Shown here in pieces: positions 32,423 to 45,300 of a stretch of 64,000 nt of DNA (the first letter of the stretch is position 1; every line of letters begins with the position of its first letter). The DNA is from Cannabis sativa. Taxonomy: Eukaryota > Streptophyta > Magnoliopsida > Rosales > Cannabaceae. The notes below the pieces were generated by a model. It did not search any database and had not been told where the DNA came from. It saw nothing but the letters and a program-made list of their open reading frames with translations. The DNA lies in contig NC_083603.1 of the NCBI RefSeq assembly GCF_029168945.1, forward strand, positions 3,906,001 to 3,970,000, in the 5' to 3' direction. The position numbers and the translations under genes are program-made.

Positions 32423-35400
32423 CTAAGTAGGTAGTCGCATATATAAGGGTATGTAATTAGGAATTGAGAGAGAATCCCACACTGAAAAAGCACTAGAAGA
32501 GCACATCCATTTCTTTGTCATGTTGGGAAAATGCCTATCAATCACATCTTTTAAGGACTCAGTTTTGTTAACCCATTCAAACCCTTCTTTTGTGTATGTT
32601 TCCATGTTGAAATTTGATGTGAAAAAACGATCAGCCTCTAACCTCCTAATTAAACATGCAAATTAAACATTATTATACACAACATGATCTCAAATGGAAT
32701 ATGAGTTATAATTTAGGGTAAGTACCATTTTGGATCCTGTGTTTTGCAAAAGTTATTAATTGGATTCTCTGTTTTGTTATATGACAAAATGGACTCTGTA
32801 TTTTTTAAAATAGTAAATATAGGACCTTGAGTTTATTTTTCCAAAAAATTATTTAATAATATAAACAACTTTAAGACAAATTCTAACACGAACAAATATA
32901 GAAAATGTAACCAGTTTTGTCATAACATCTCTAGATCAGATTATTATTAAGTTTTATTTTGATAAAAAATCAATTCAAGGTCCTATTTGTACAATTTTAG
33001 AAAATACAAGATCTATTTTATCATTTAATAAAACATATAATCCAATTAGTAACTTTTGTAAAATACAGGGTGCAAAATAATATTTACCATATAATTTATT
33101 ATTATTACTTACCTTGATGCAATGAGTAGAAAGATAAAGAAAGATGTTTCACTTATTGCAAAGCCTTTTATTTTCTTTTCTGCATGTAAACCAACAAGCA
33201 AATCAAGCTTTTCAACATCATCTCCATAAACTTCATTAAGTGCTTCAATGGCTTCCTCATCACATGTTAAATCTTCCCACTTGGTAATTGGAACCATTAG
33301 TAAGTTTCTTCTGAACTCATTGTACCTTGCAACTCCTCTCTCTCTATCTCTATAAACTATAATTGCCAAACAAATTTTAACAATTACAAACTACTAGGCA
33401 AAGAAGCAAAAAAATCAAATAAATAGACATTATCTTAAAAAAATAGTGATCATAAATGTTTGGATCCTCTACTTTTTTCTAAAATAAGTGATTGAACCCT
33501 CTATATTATAGTCAAAAATACTTTTATTATTAGGCTTTATTTACAAGGTCATACTTGAAAAACACGTATTCTGGTATGATCATTAATCTGTACGAGATTA
33601 TATTTAAAAATATTTTGACCGAATCAGATTCAAAGAACTTTTGTAATCTAATTTTTAGAATAAACTGTAGAAAAAATCAATTTTTTAAAAAAACAATGGT
33701 TTAAATTGGTATTTAACTAAAATATATGATCCAAAATAATTATTTTTTTAAATGTTAAAAATTATAGGGTCATACTTGGAAAACATGTGATTTTGGTACG
33801 AGCATTAATCTATTAATCTGTACGAGATCATATTAAAAAATATTATGACCGAAACAAATTTAAAAAACTTTTGCAATCTAATTTTCGAATCAAGTATAAG
33901 AAAAATCATTTTTAAAAAACAATGGTTTAAATTGGTATTTAGCTAAAACATGTGTCCAAAAAAGAATGAAGCTTAGTGTATGAATAGTATCACTATGAAG
34001 TAGAGATTTACTTTCTAAGGCAGCCATGTCAATTGGTTGTGGTCTATCTTCTCCATTGATATCATGTGCAATGAGATTTCTCATCCATGTTGGGTAGTTC
34101 CATAGTGAGAGTTCTCCACAAGCTTGATGACCTAATGACACCAACATTTGCTCCAACCCAATCTTTGATAGTCTTTTCTCTCCTTCCTTGCCTATCATTT
34201 CCTCCATTGGAATCCTACATATGTTAAATTTAGTGAATTAGGCAATATTTATTTATTTTCTCACAACTTTTACAAATGATTCTATTATAGTTACTTTTAT
34301 AACCTAATAGAGAAGAACATTGTTATTAAATATTAATAGTGTCGAACATTATTGCAAAGTTTTACTTTGTATATAGTTAACGATAAGTCAGTCTTAAACC
34401 AACTGAGACCTTTAGAGCAAAAAATACAATTAATATTTTTTTATGATAATTTTATATATAATAATAAAATATTAAATATAGTACTCTAATATTATATAAT
34501 AAAGATCGAGAAGAGAGAAAGAGAGATGGAGAAAAGTATAGTACTCTTCTATTATAGGAGGGGATTTGAGTTTTGAAGGTGTAGACTTGATGTCCCTAAG
34601 GATGAATTTTTCAGGTAAAAGTGAATGCATTCTATAAACACTCACAAACTCCTCAGTTAGTGAATAAGGAATTCCATGATCTCTAGGCTTCTTTAGACCA
34701 ACCAATCCACTTAGTAATGGTCCACAAATATGCCCAAACATGTCTTTAATTCTCTTCCCCAATAATCCATACCTACAAAATACAAGTGAAAAAAAAAATA
34801 ACAATATTAGTATATCACAAGATGACATAAATAAAATCACTACTACAAAATTAACACAAAATGACAATTTTTAACGGATATGATGGTTTGAACACAAATT
34901 AAACAACTGTCATATCATGATTCATAATAATAATAAGAATAATTTACGACATAAATACTTAAATTTAACTCCCGCTTACTGATAAATACATAAGTTATAT
35001 TTTTAAAACTTTCGTAAGTACTTAATCGTTAAGTGTTAAGTCAATGGTCACATGGCAGTCCCTGATAAGTCCATGCCATTACATTTTTATTGATAAATTA
35101 ATTTAAATATATCAATTAGAAAACAATACATATGTGAATAATAACTTGACATTTAATAGTCAGGTACCTGTAAAAATTCTAGAAGTATAACTTAATTATT
35201 AATACCGTCAAAAATTAAATTACAACCTAAAATTAAACTTAAGTATTTACGCTGTAAATTACTCTAATAATAATAAAGGTTTTACCAGTTAATTCTCATG
35301 CCAGCGAGAAGAGTATCAGTCTTCAATAGTTCAATAGTCCAATCTATTGTATGAACTTTAGCAATGACTGCTGAAACCACTAGTCTTGCATGTCTATAGA

Positions 35401-37749
35401 GATTCTCATCATCTAATTTTGGATTATGTTCCTAAAAATAATAGTAAATTATTAGCTAAACTAATGTAAATTAATAAGAAAAGAAAAATCAACAAATCAA
35501 GCAATAATTATGAAAAATAAAAAGATTGGCTTACTTTCAACATATCACAAACAACATTGTGTTCTTTGACAAATAAAACTTGTAGGAGAGAAAAACCTGC
35601 CCAGCAATTCCGAACATCGCCAGATATCGGAATGCCTTTCTCGTCATGCTCGAGAAGCATGTCTTTCGAGATCTTCAATTTTCCATCTTTGAAACTCCTT
35701 ACTCTTCTCATGCCCTCGTTGTTGTTCCCATACACTACACTCCCATCCCTATTAAAAATATACTACTCGAAACTTAATTACAATTTATATGAGAAAAATA
35801 TTTCTCAATGAGTTTTTAATTTATAAAATAATGTTTCAAACACTTCTGATAATCTGTCAAAAATTCTCGAAACCTTATTTGAAACTTCGCCAAAAAAAAA
35901 AATAACAAAAAAAATTACTTCGCAAAGTAACATTATAAAAATATAGTCTGTAATGATCTTGGTTGGTTGTGCTTTTAAAAGCTGTTTTTAAGCTTGAAAG
36001 CACTGCTATTGTTGTTTGGATAATTAATAAATTTTAGCTTTCAGCACTAAAAATCACTTTTAATAGAAGTTAATTTTAATAACTTTCTCGAAAAAAAAAA
36101 AAAAAAAAAAAACTTCTTAAGAAGATAAAATTAAAATCAAAAACCCAACCAATCTTCAAAATGGTAAGAGGAATATTGTATGAAGTAAGCAATATCAACA
36201 ACAACAACAAATTTGTGTAATATGAACTATTATATTATTATATGCAATATTTTAGTGAATATTAATAAACTAATGAAAGAGTAATCTCATTATTAATTAT
36301 AAGTTAATTACTTACCACCAAGGAGTTCTTGTGTTCAAGCATCCAAAATTTATTTGAGGTGTGAATGTGGGAACTTTTTTGGTCTTAAAGAACTTAAATG
36401 ACTTTAGAGGACATCCATTACTAGCAATATTTTCTTCTTCACCAACTCCAATTATTTCCATCTGTTTTTCAAAAATCTCTTGTAAATTTTAATTTAATTA
36501 ATTGATTAAATAGGTCAATATACAAAATTAAATAAAATAATGTTAATTAATTTATCTTAATTACCTGGTTAGTATCTTCCAAATGATCAACCCAATCATG
36601 AATCATAAATTGTATCCAAGAACAAGCTATCATGTTGAATTGTTTTCCATTATCTTTAAATTTCTTCCTTTCCAAAAGCTTTGAAGCCACTAATGAAGGA
36701 TGAGGATCCAACACCTTTGATAATATAAATAAATTTATAACATCATGAGAGAACATAACATATAAAACATTACCATTACAACCAATATTGTGAGCCATGA
36801 AAAATATACATATTTAGACTTTTATTTTTTTTTAAAAAAAAAATATGATATTTTTCAAAATCAGTAAGAAAATGTGTAATTTTAAAAAAAATTGGGGCTC
36901 ATGGGCTAAGTGGGTCCTAGGCACAAGCCTAGTCCGTCTATAATCAGGGCCCGACCTGGTTTCTAGCTATTTTTTTTTTTCTTCATGTAATTTTTTCGGA
37001 GCTCAAAACACTAATGAGATGTCACTATTATAATAGTATAATTTAGTATCGAATCTCAATATTTTAATTGAAAATAATAATATTCCATATAAGATAGTTC
37101 TAATGTTGCCTCTTATAAGTAGGAAAATACATTGATACAAATTATTATTTCACTATTATTATAATTAAATATCAGTTTCTCTATATTTTAATATTATAAT
37201 TATTATTTTTTATAAAAATTGCTAATCATTCTCATACAAAATATATTCGATTTAAACATACTTAATAGTTTTTCTCTCACAAAATATTTTCATCTAAAAA
37301 TGTACTTACCCCATATGGTGAAGTAGAAGGAGGCATATTACGACCAAAAAAGGTTCCTTGACTCCCAATAAGATCATCTTGTTGAAAATTGCATTTTCCG
37401 TCGGCCGTTCGGTACCAAATTTCCTTAACATCAGACTCTTTTCCGGTCATTTTCCCGACATGGAAGAGATTGTAACGCTGGTGTAAGTGTCTCCTAATTC
37501 CCAAGTATGCTATTCCTATTATCACAGGTAGTTTGTGCCATATTCCAACCCTATCCACCATGTGTATCACCTATACATACATAAATATACATTATTAATT
37601 AACTACTTATTATAACACTAATTAATTTATGATAACATTTTGAGAGGTTTTGAAGTAATTACAAAGAAGAGAAAGGTGTCAAAAAATGTCATTTTTAGAA
37701 GGATGGGATGAAGTTGAGGATGGATCAAGGTTGAAAGAGAGAAAACCAT
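32423..37749 (-). CDS. DOX2: Fatty acid alpha-dioxygenase, DOX2 type
   Basis: Ten exons on minus: 37663-37749, 37310-37570, 36565-36714, 36316-36461, 35535-35748, 35286-35431, 34545-34772, 34012-34214, 33113-33356, 32423-32645 (CDS 1902 nt, 633 aa). All borders are GT-AG with matching phase. Alpha-dioxygenases are heme enzymes of the peroxidase-cyclooxygenase superfamily that add oxygen to the alpha carbon of fatty acids; they act in oxylipin and stress biology. The distal heme histidine is H155 (QFMIHDWVDH). The catalytic tyrosine and proximal heme histidine are Y381 and H384 (VYRMHSLLP). Other family blocks are TPWWDGSVVYG, SGDVRNCWAGFSLLQ, RDRERGVARYNEFR and KKIKGFAISE. The NMPPSTSPYGVLDPHPS segment resembles Arabidopsis DOX2 more than DOX1. 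Introns 4, 6, 8 and 9 hold repeats. The gene looks intact. Confidence 0.95.
32716..33090. mobile_element. MITE-like element, family B copy 1, in DOX2 intron 9
   Basis: The left arm (GGTAAGTACCATTTTGGATC...) and right arm (...CAAAATAATATTTACC) are imperfect inverted repeats of about 115 bp. They share ACAAAAGTTAYTAATTGGAT-like and AGGACCTTGA blocks. It fills most of the 467-bp intron. A related copy is at 40691-41040. Confidence 0.7.
33537..33960. repeat. Direct duplication of about 200 bp in DOX2 intron 8
   Basis: The blocks at about 33537-33730 and 33768-33960 share GGTCATACTTG, CATTAATCTGTACGAGAT, ATTATGACCGAA-type and CAATGGTTTAAATTGGTATT phrases in the same order, with several substitutions. 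No coding content. Confidence 0.7.
34937..35264. mobile_element. MITE-like element, family A copy 2, in DOX2 intron 6
   Basis: The left end ATAATTTACGACATAAATAC is mirrored by the right end GTATTTACGCTGTAAATTACT. The inside shares AAGTTATATTTTTAAAACTT and the ATGGCAGTCCCTGATAAGTC block with the copy at 5381-5746. Confidence 0.65.
35945..36160. mobile_element. MITE-like element in DOX2 intron 4
   Basis: GATCTTGGTTGGTTGTGCTT on the left and AAAAACCCAACCAATCTTC on the right form a loose inverted pair. Between them are AAGCTGTTTTTAAGCTT-type sequences and a poly-A stretch. It resembles the element at 19925-20105. Confidence 0.4.
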
Positions 37750-38547
37750 TATTATGTTTGATTTTTTATGATGAATTTGATAGTATTTTACATATGAAAA
37801 AATATTAATAAAGAGCATAATATAGGGACATTATTAGCACTTAGTGACATAAATACAAAGTTTTGCTACTTTTTTGTTGGATCCGTACTATTGGTTCGAA
37901 ATTGAAGTGTCAATTTCTTATTAATTTGGGAATTAAAAAGTATTCTTTTAGTATTATTAAATCCTAAAAGAAAATGGTTTCAAAAAAAAAAACCTTTAAA
38001 GCAAAATATTTGAAAATTTGAACATAAATGTACATGCTATTGGTGGTTCAAAACAAGTAATAACTTAGAATAAAAAAATTAATGTCTTGATTTTTATATT
38101 ATTTTTTAAGTAAATTGATCGATGAAGATGATAACTATCTTCAATAAAAATATAAATAAGTGATGCAAAATTAAAATAAAACTTATCTATTAAGAAAAAT
38201 GTATTGTAAATTTGACACATAGAAAATATTGTGCTAAATTTGACATATTATTTGCTATGATATAAAATTTGTATTACCATAAATGCACAATTTTATTATT
38301 AATTTTCATGTTACTTTTATTATTTTATTAATATATTTAGTTATAGATAAACTATTTATATATATATTTTTTTATATTTTAAAAATATTAAATTTTACAT
38401 CAAACTTTACAATTATGTAATAGACTACAATACCAAAAATTGATGCAAATATATTACAATTTTTTTTTTTTTTTGCTAAATATATAGTACAATTTTTGTT
38501 TCTTTCATGAGAGATGGTCTTTTGTCTCTAAAAAATTAATGTAAGAT
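37750..38547. other. Upstream region of DOX2, no gene seen
   Basis: This AT-rich stretch holds the DOX2 promoter on the minus strand. I could not pick a convincing TATA box among many AT-rich candidates. Confidence 0.4.
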
Positions 38548-38880
38548 ATTAATATTAAATGGCAGCAAAACTCCAAAACTTTTATTTTGGTTTCACTTAA
38601 CCCCAAAATCTTAATTTGGGCAGTCAAACCCATTGGACTAGACACAGCGTACACGTGGCACAATTTTATTGGTCCACGTAAAAAATTATTTTTAAAAAAA
38701 ATTTCCTTTCTTTCTTTTTTTCTTCTTTCGTCTGTTCATCTCTCTCGCTCTATCACGCGCTCTCTCTATCTCCTCGGCAGCCACCAAAACTTAGAGACTG
38801 ACCTTCTCACCTCTCTTGATGTACTTAACGGCTACAAGCTCATCAGTCTGCCTGTCTGTTCAATTTCATAAACTTAATGT
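38548..38880. mobile_element. Diverged Mutator-like TIR remnant
   Basis: The phrases AACTCCAAAACTTTTATTTT, CACTTAACCCCAAAATCTT, TACACGTGGCACAATTTTAT and TGGTCCACGTAA follow the same order as the left TIR of the element at 26846. They are then followed by a T/C-rich tract, as in that element. No right end was found, so this is a solo or truncated copy. Confidence 0.5.
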
Positions 38881-39429
38881 TTATATTTAGCGGCATAAAA
38901 AAATATTTAATAGTAACTGACACTTAAATTGATTAGTCACAAGTTATATCGATTATAGTGTTTTTATATCTAGTAATAATTCATTCAAAAGTCGACATAT
39001 AATTCGAATTTGGGTGAACATTATTAAGTCGATTATTACTAGCTAATAATCTAATTCATTTCATACTATTAATTGTTATGATTTTTTATTTTTATAAAAA
39101 CAAGACCAGAAATCAAGACTTATCCATAGCAAATATTATATACAAAATATTTATAGCTAAAAATAACAGACATGTTGGCCACATTAATGAAAAGTTGTTA
39201 TATTATGGCTAAAAAGAGACAATGACAATAATAAAATACAAGTTGAAAGAGTCAATAACTTTGATATGAGTTGTTAGTTGATGAAATAATAAATGAGGTT
39301 GATCACATCTATGTATCTTTCTCAATTGGATTGTGAAGGTTTTCTTTTGTGCTGACCCCATCAACTCATCATCTCTAATTGTCTCTTACATTTTTCATTT
39401 CCTTTCTTCATGTCTTATTAAAGTGATGC

Positions 39430-40270
39430 GTTTTTTTTTTTGGAAGAAAAAGGGGAGGAGGGGGCTACTAATGTGGTTTGCCTCTCTTGGCGATACCAAG
39501 AGAGGTCCAACCCCATTCTAGTTCGCCAAGACCCAATTCGTGTGGTCTCCCCCACCTACTATGGGGTGCGTGACGAGAACTGCACCGAATAACTAGCAAT
39601 GAATGTTTATTTTGAAGTAGAGAGTTTAGGAAATGGGCTGGTGCTAAAGGTTTACATTAAAGGTTCTTTTATTAAATGCTTCTTGCCAAAAGGAGTTGCC
39701 CATGTTCAAACATATAACCTCTTGCCATAAGAAAGCAAGCATTACCACTAGACCACTTGTTTGGTGGTAAAGATCATACCAACTTTGGTGTCATATTATA
39801 TTTTTTTGAGTAACAAGTGTTGTAATTGAGTCCTCTCGAAGGTGGATGGTGCCCTACAAGAGGGAGCAAGTTGGTAAGTCAACGAGAATACCCCTAAGGA
39901 TCCTAACCCTTATGGGGCAGTCGAGAATACCTTACCCCAAGAGCAAAGTGAGGTGCTCGTCTCCCATATTCACTTTGTAAGGGACGTGAAAACATGTCTT
40001 AAAATGATGTTAGGACCACAAACATACATGTACCCACCTCACTTTGATGTCAATAATAGTTACCTTGTAGAGGGGAGCGTCGCCTAACAATGTCACCACT
40101 TCCCCAGAGAATATGGTTGTACACTTAAAATTTTGTCACTTTTTTTTCAAGAAGTTAATTCCAAGGGTAAGATGGAACATTCCTTAGCGCCATCACAAGC
40201 CCCTAGATGGGGGTTTACATGATTACCTAGTGTAATCCCTACTTATTTGAGGATTAGCCATACTATGTAC
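39430..40270. other. Unexplained GC-richer segment
   Basis: Base composition is clearly less AT-rich than its surroundings, yet both strands are full of stops. It holds a perfect 10-bp hairpin (CCTCTCTTGG at 39481, loop CGATA, complement at 39496), a degenerate tRNA-like piece near 39690-39775 (AGCATTACCACTAGACCAC) and repeated AAGAGGGAGC / GAGAATACCCC phrases. It is possibly an old retroelement fragment with a SINE-like part. I do not recognise it. Confidence 0.35.
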
Positions 40271-40690
40271 TTAAAGTTGTAATTAATTACTAATCATAAT
40301 TACCCCCAAGTTGCCTATAATTAGGGCAAGGGTCTCATTTGCAAAGATAAGTCAATTTGTGCATGGTAAAACATGGTTAAGTCAAAAATCCTAACTCGAG
40401 TCTTGTATTATCTTTTATTTTTATCAATGCAAGTGACTCATAAATTAAGCTTCATTACTTAGTGAAAATTATATGAATTTAAATTATTATTTCTGCACAC
40501 TTAAATGATTTATCAAATTTAACCAAAAACTTAAAAGAAAACATGCTCATTCAATATTAAATAACTACAAATAAGTGTACAAAATAGCAATAAAGAATAT
40601 ATTCGTTTAGTATGGTTGAAAAGAAAAATGAATAATAAAAACTATGAAAGATTTCAAATATGAAAATATTTATCATAGTTATTAAAAGAG

Positions 40691-41040
40691 TTAATATTAT
40701 TTTGAACCTTGTATTTTGTAAAAATTATTGATTGGACTATCTATTTTATTAAATGACAAAATAGACCATCTATTTTTCAAAATAAAATAAATATATAAGA
40801 TTATGAACACAATTTTCGACTATTTTTTTAATATAACTAATTTGAAAATAATTCTTAACACGAAAAAATACCGTAAACGTAACTAGATTTATCACAACAC
40901 TTGTATATCGGAATATTATTAAGTTTTATTTTGACATAAAATTATTTCAAGATATTATTTAGTACTATTTTAGAAAATATAAAATTCAATTCATCATTTA
41001 CCAAAATATTAGGTACAAAAAGATAGAAATTTACAATAAT
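40691..41040. mobile_element. MITE-like element, family B copy 2 (right end eroded)
   Basis: AATATTATTTTGAACCTTGT, ATTATTGATTGGACTAT, CAAAATAGACCATCTATTTT and, further right, TTTTAGAAAATATAAAATTC correspond to the copy in DOX2 intron 9. Confidence 0.55.
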
Positions 41041-41171
41041 ACCTATTAATAATATATCTAGAAAGTTCATCTAATACACTCAAACTACGCAAAATTAATT
41101 TGTATAATAAACAAGATCAAAAAAAAAACAGTAAGAATAAGATCTCAAAATGTTAGGTTAATCTAGATATA

Positions 41172-42240
41172 TTGTTTGATGATTTTTATAACTATCTACC
41201 AAGAATTGGTCAAAAAATCTGGTTTAATAATATGTATTGGTGTTCTTTTTTGCAAACTTTCGTAGTTTTTCCAGTTTTTTGTCGTTTTTCAAATTATTGT
41301 CGTTTTCAAGTATTAATATCGTTTTCCAAATTATTGTCGTTTATATCAATTAGTATTGTTTTCTACATCATGATGTTATTTTCCAAATTAACGTCGTACA
41401 TCTTAATTATTTATGTCGTTCGATTTCAAAAATTTCGTCGTTCTTCTTTCATTAATGTCGTTTTCCAAATTCTTATTTCATTATTAATGTCGTTTTATCC
41501 ACATCATTGTATTTTTTCAATTATTTTTTTTTCTTAAATCCATTATTCTAATTTATTTAAAATAAATAAAAAATCCCAAAAGTGTGACTTTCGATTACCC
41601 TTAAAAAAATTGTCTTGTATGACTGGTTTATCTACCAAGAACTGGTTTAAAAATCTGGTTTGATAAACATCTGATTTATGTATTCGTGTTCTTTTTTGCG
41701 GACTCTGTTTTTTCAGATTTATGTCGTTTTTCCATTTTTTGTCGTTTTTCCAAATTATTGTCGTTTTTAAAAGTTTTGTCGTTTCTACCAATTAGGATCG
41801 TTTTTATAAATTGATTGATGTTATTTTCTAAATTAATGTCGTACGTCTTACATTACCGTCGTTATTCCTTCATTGATGTCGTTTTCCAAATAATTGTCGT
41901 TTTTTATTATTAATGTCGTTTTTTCAAATCATTGTCGTTTATACTATTAACGTCGTTTTTCATTACAATTTTTTCAAAAATCTATTTTTTCTCTATTTCT
42001 TTTTCTAATTTGAAAAAGAAATAAAAAATCCCAATAGTGTGATTTTCCATTACCCTAAATAAAACAAATAAACGTGTCTTTTATGATAATGATAAAAGAA
42101 ACCTGCCTCTTTCCTTCACTAAGGTCGTTTTTTAATATTAATGTCGTTTTTCATTGTCATTGTCGTTTTCCAAAAATCTTTCCTTTTTCTCCTAATTTAA
42201 AAAAATAAATCTCAAAAGTGTGATTTTCCGTTAACCCTAA
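41172..42240. repeat. GTCGTT-rich tandem region upstream of MYB4R1
   Basis: About 25 copies of GTCGTT or ATCGTT, each followed by T-rich sequence and often by CCAAATTATT, are spaced 15-30 bp apart. Larger units repeat too: TCTACCAAGAATTGGT...AAAATCTGGTTT at about 41196 recurs at 41630, and a block with AAAAATCCCAAAAGTGTGA and TTACCCTAAA occurs near 41570, 42025 and 42210. There are thus two full units and one partial unit. The last unit runs into the MYB4R1 promoter. No coding frame is credible. Confidence 0.85.
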
Positions 42241-42348
42241 AAAAAATGTGTCTTGTATGATACTCTCTGTTCGCCTCCAGAGTTTTTTTTTTTTTTTTTC
42301 TTACTATAAATACGAAACTCATAAAAAAAAAACACAGAGAAAAAAAAA

Positions 42349-45300
42349 ATGGGTTCAGAAGAAGAGGAAGAAGAACGAGACATGTCCAGTAGCGAAGAAG
42401 ACGAAGACGACGATGCTTTCGATGAAGATATGGAAGCCCTAAAACGTGCTTGTATGATCACTGGTACTAATCCTGACGATCTTAATAATTCCTCTGCTAC
42501 TCCCACTGCCGGAGAATCAATATCTAAAGTTGAAGACGAAGAAGACGAAGACGATGATGATGAAGATGACCTAGAGTTGGTTCGGAACATAAAGAACCGG
42601 TTCTCTACCTTTGAACCTCTCTCGCTGAAACCTCTTTGTGTTTTGCCACCGGCTATTATGTCTGATGATGACGAGGGTGATGATTTTGAAACTCTTCGTG
42701 CTATACAGAAGCGGTTTGCGGCTTATGATTGTGGTAATTTGTATTCGTATATTCATTTTGTTTTGGACTAATGTGAGTATGCGATAGTGTTGTGATATTT
42801 TTTTTTTGACTGTTTATGTGAGTAATTTCAATGTCTGAACTTTCTTTTAACTTCAATTCGAAATGGTTTGAGTTGAGTTGAGTTGAGTTGAGTTGAGCTG
42901 AATTGAATTGAGCTGTTTGTATAATTGTGTAATTTGCATTTGGATATTTTTGTGTGAACTAGTAAAGATATTTAGGAATTTGAAAATAATTCGTTTTGTT
43001 ATGAATGTTGTTATTGCTGACGAGCTCTTGAATCAAAGTTTTGTTTTGATGTGATTAATCAGATATTGATTCTGCAAATTGTATTTCTCCAGACGTTTTG
43101 GTTTTCTTTTATTACTTACAAATGCTCAATTTTTGTTCTTGATACGTTTTTGTGTATGTGTAGTTTGATGGATGAATCTCGAATGGTTTTCCTGCTTCAC
43201 TTCATTTTTGAAAATTTATAGTCTTAAATTAATCTTTCAGTTTCTTGATTTTTCTTGTGAAAATTTCAGATGCTTTCAAAAGTAGCAGAGAGACTTCTTT
43301 TGAGACACAAGAGCAGGTTCATGATCCTCGTGTATCCTTAGAGAAAGGCTCTTCAACTGATTTGATTGTTCATGGAAATGATGCCTGCAGCATTTCAGAT
43401 TCTGAGTATACTGGAGGCACTGCCTCTCAGTCGGGTGGTCATTTGGAAATGCAGCCTTCTGCTGACATTACATGGCATCACAGAAATAACTCGAACACAT
43501 CAACATCGCAGTCCAACTACTCAAGCTTCCCAAAATCCGCAAGGGTTTTTATGGATGCCATTAAAAAAAATAGGTCTTTTCAAAAGATTTTAAGGAGTAA
43601 GCTGATTCAGATTGAAAAAAAAATTGAGGAGAACAAGAAGTTGAAGGAACGCTTTAAAATCCTCAGAGACTTTCAGGTTAATTGCAAAAGAAGAACTGGA
43701 CGTGCTCTATCCCAATTGAAAGATTCTCGTGTTCAGTTGATTTCACGGAAGAAGCCATGGCCTTGTAAGGATTCAAAGGTTGGTTGCCCATTCTTTGTTT
43801 TACAAAGGTCTTTGAAGTGCCTATAAAGTCAAGCTTTTAATACATATCTGAAATCATGGCATTGACTAATAAGATTCCAATGTGCTACATGGGATGATTT
43901 AAAGACTACAGGACAAATGTTAATGTAGTATATCTAATTGCAGGTGATTTTGTTTCATGTGCATCAGTTATTGCATGAACTGGTTTTCTTTATCTTTAGA
44001 TTTCTTTCATATAAGTTTCTTGATCTAGTTTCTGCCTTCCTAGTGGGCTTCTTTATCAACATATCCTATAGCTGTTGTTTTTTTCAGTCTTTTGGCATTT
44101 TTCTATCTTCATGTATTTCTGTTTGTCTCCCATTTCTTATAATCAGTAATGTCTGTCTTGTATGTGTTCATCGCTGTTCCTTCTCTCGTCCAGCATATGG
44201 TCATTGCAAGGCATAAAATAAAATTGTGTCAGTATTCCACAAAGTTATTAGACTAATTATCAAAGTGCAAGTTTTTATTGTCAAATTCAACTCCACTTTA
44301 TCATTTGGTGGATTTATTGTAATCTTGAGAAACATTATTTTTTGCAGGTTCATGATAAAAGGATCCCTGCTATGTATTATGGTCCGGAAGAGAATTCTCA
44401 CGTTTCAAATTACAAAATGGCTTTAACAAAGTTCCCATTGTCATTAGAACGTAAAAAATGGTCAGAGAATGAGACACAAAATCTTGAAAAGGGAATTCAG
44501 CAACAATTTCAAGAAAAGATGGTTCAAGTTATGGTGGATCGATTTAGGTATTTCATCTCCTTTTTTTTTTACTGATTCTATTGCATTATAGTCAATCCTT
44601 TTTGCTTGAGACTTACTTGATCTATTTCACTTTTCCTTTAATAGTGGCGGGAATGGAGAATATCATGATGTCTCCAATGATCTTGATAACATTTTAGCAT
44701 CAATAAAGAATCTCGACATCACTTCAGAAAATATTAGAGCTTTTCTGCCCAAGGTTAATTGGGAGTATTTGGCTTCTATGCATGTAGTAGGACGGTCTGG
44801 TGCAGAATGTGAAGCAAGGTATGCACTCTTATTATGTGAGATTTCAACATTGTTCTGTTATGTGCATTGAGATTTGAAAATGTTGACTTAAAGACAGTAA
44901 TTGCTCACCACTAAAAGACCAATCCTAATTCTGCAGTCAAAGAATTTAATTTTACTATTGAGTTTATCAAATTTAGCTATGGTAAATTGGTTTATGCTTT
45001 CCCTTTCTCTAGTGCTCTTGATAAGTGCTAAGGTAATTAATAGTATGACTGAGCAATGAAATGTTTGGGGTTCTCCCATCGACTGGACATTATGGATTTT
45101 GTTGGAAGGTTTCTTTACTGTTTGATTTACCTTTCTGTGTTTGATAATTTGGGGATGTGTTCGTATTATATTCTGTCCCAGACTCCCAAACAATTGTTAG
45201 CTATGGTTACGGACTTTGGTCCTTGTGGCTCACACTTGTTTGTGCCGTTTGTTGTACTTTTTTTCATCACACAATCCGAGTTGTTTACACTTACAACCCA

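Noticed and set aside
41172..41537. 121-codon frame in the GTCGTT array
   Set aside because: It is phenylalanine-rich because of the T-rich repeat; no domain and no conservation of frame between repeat units.
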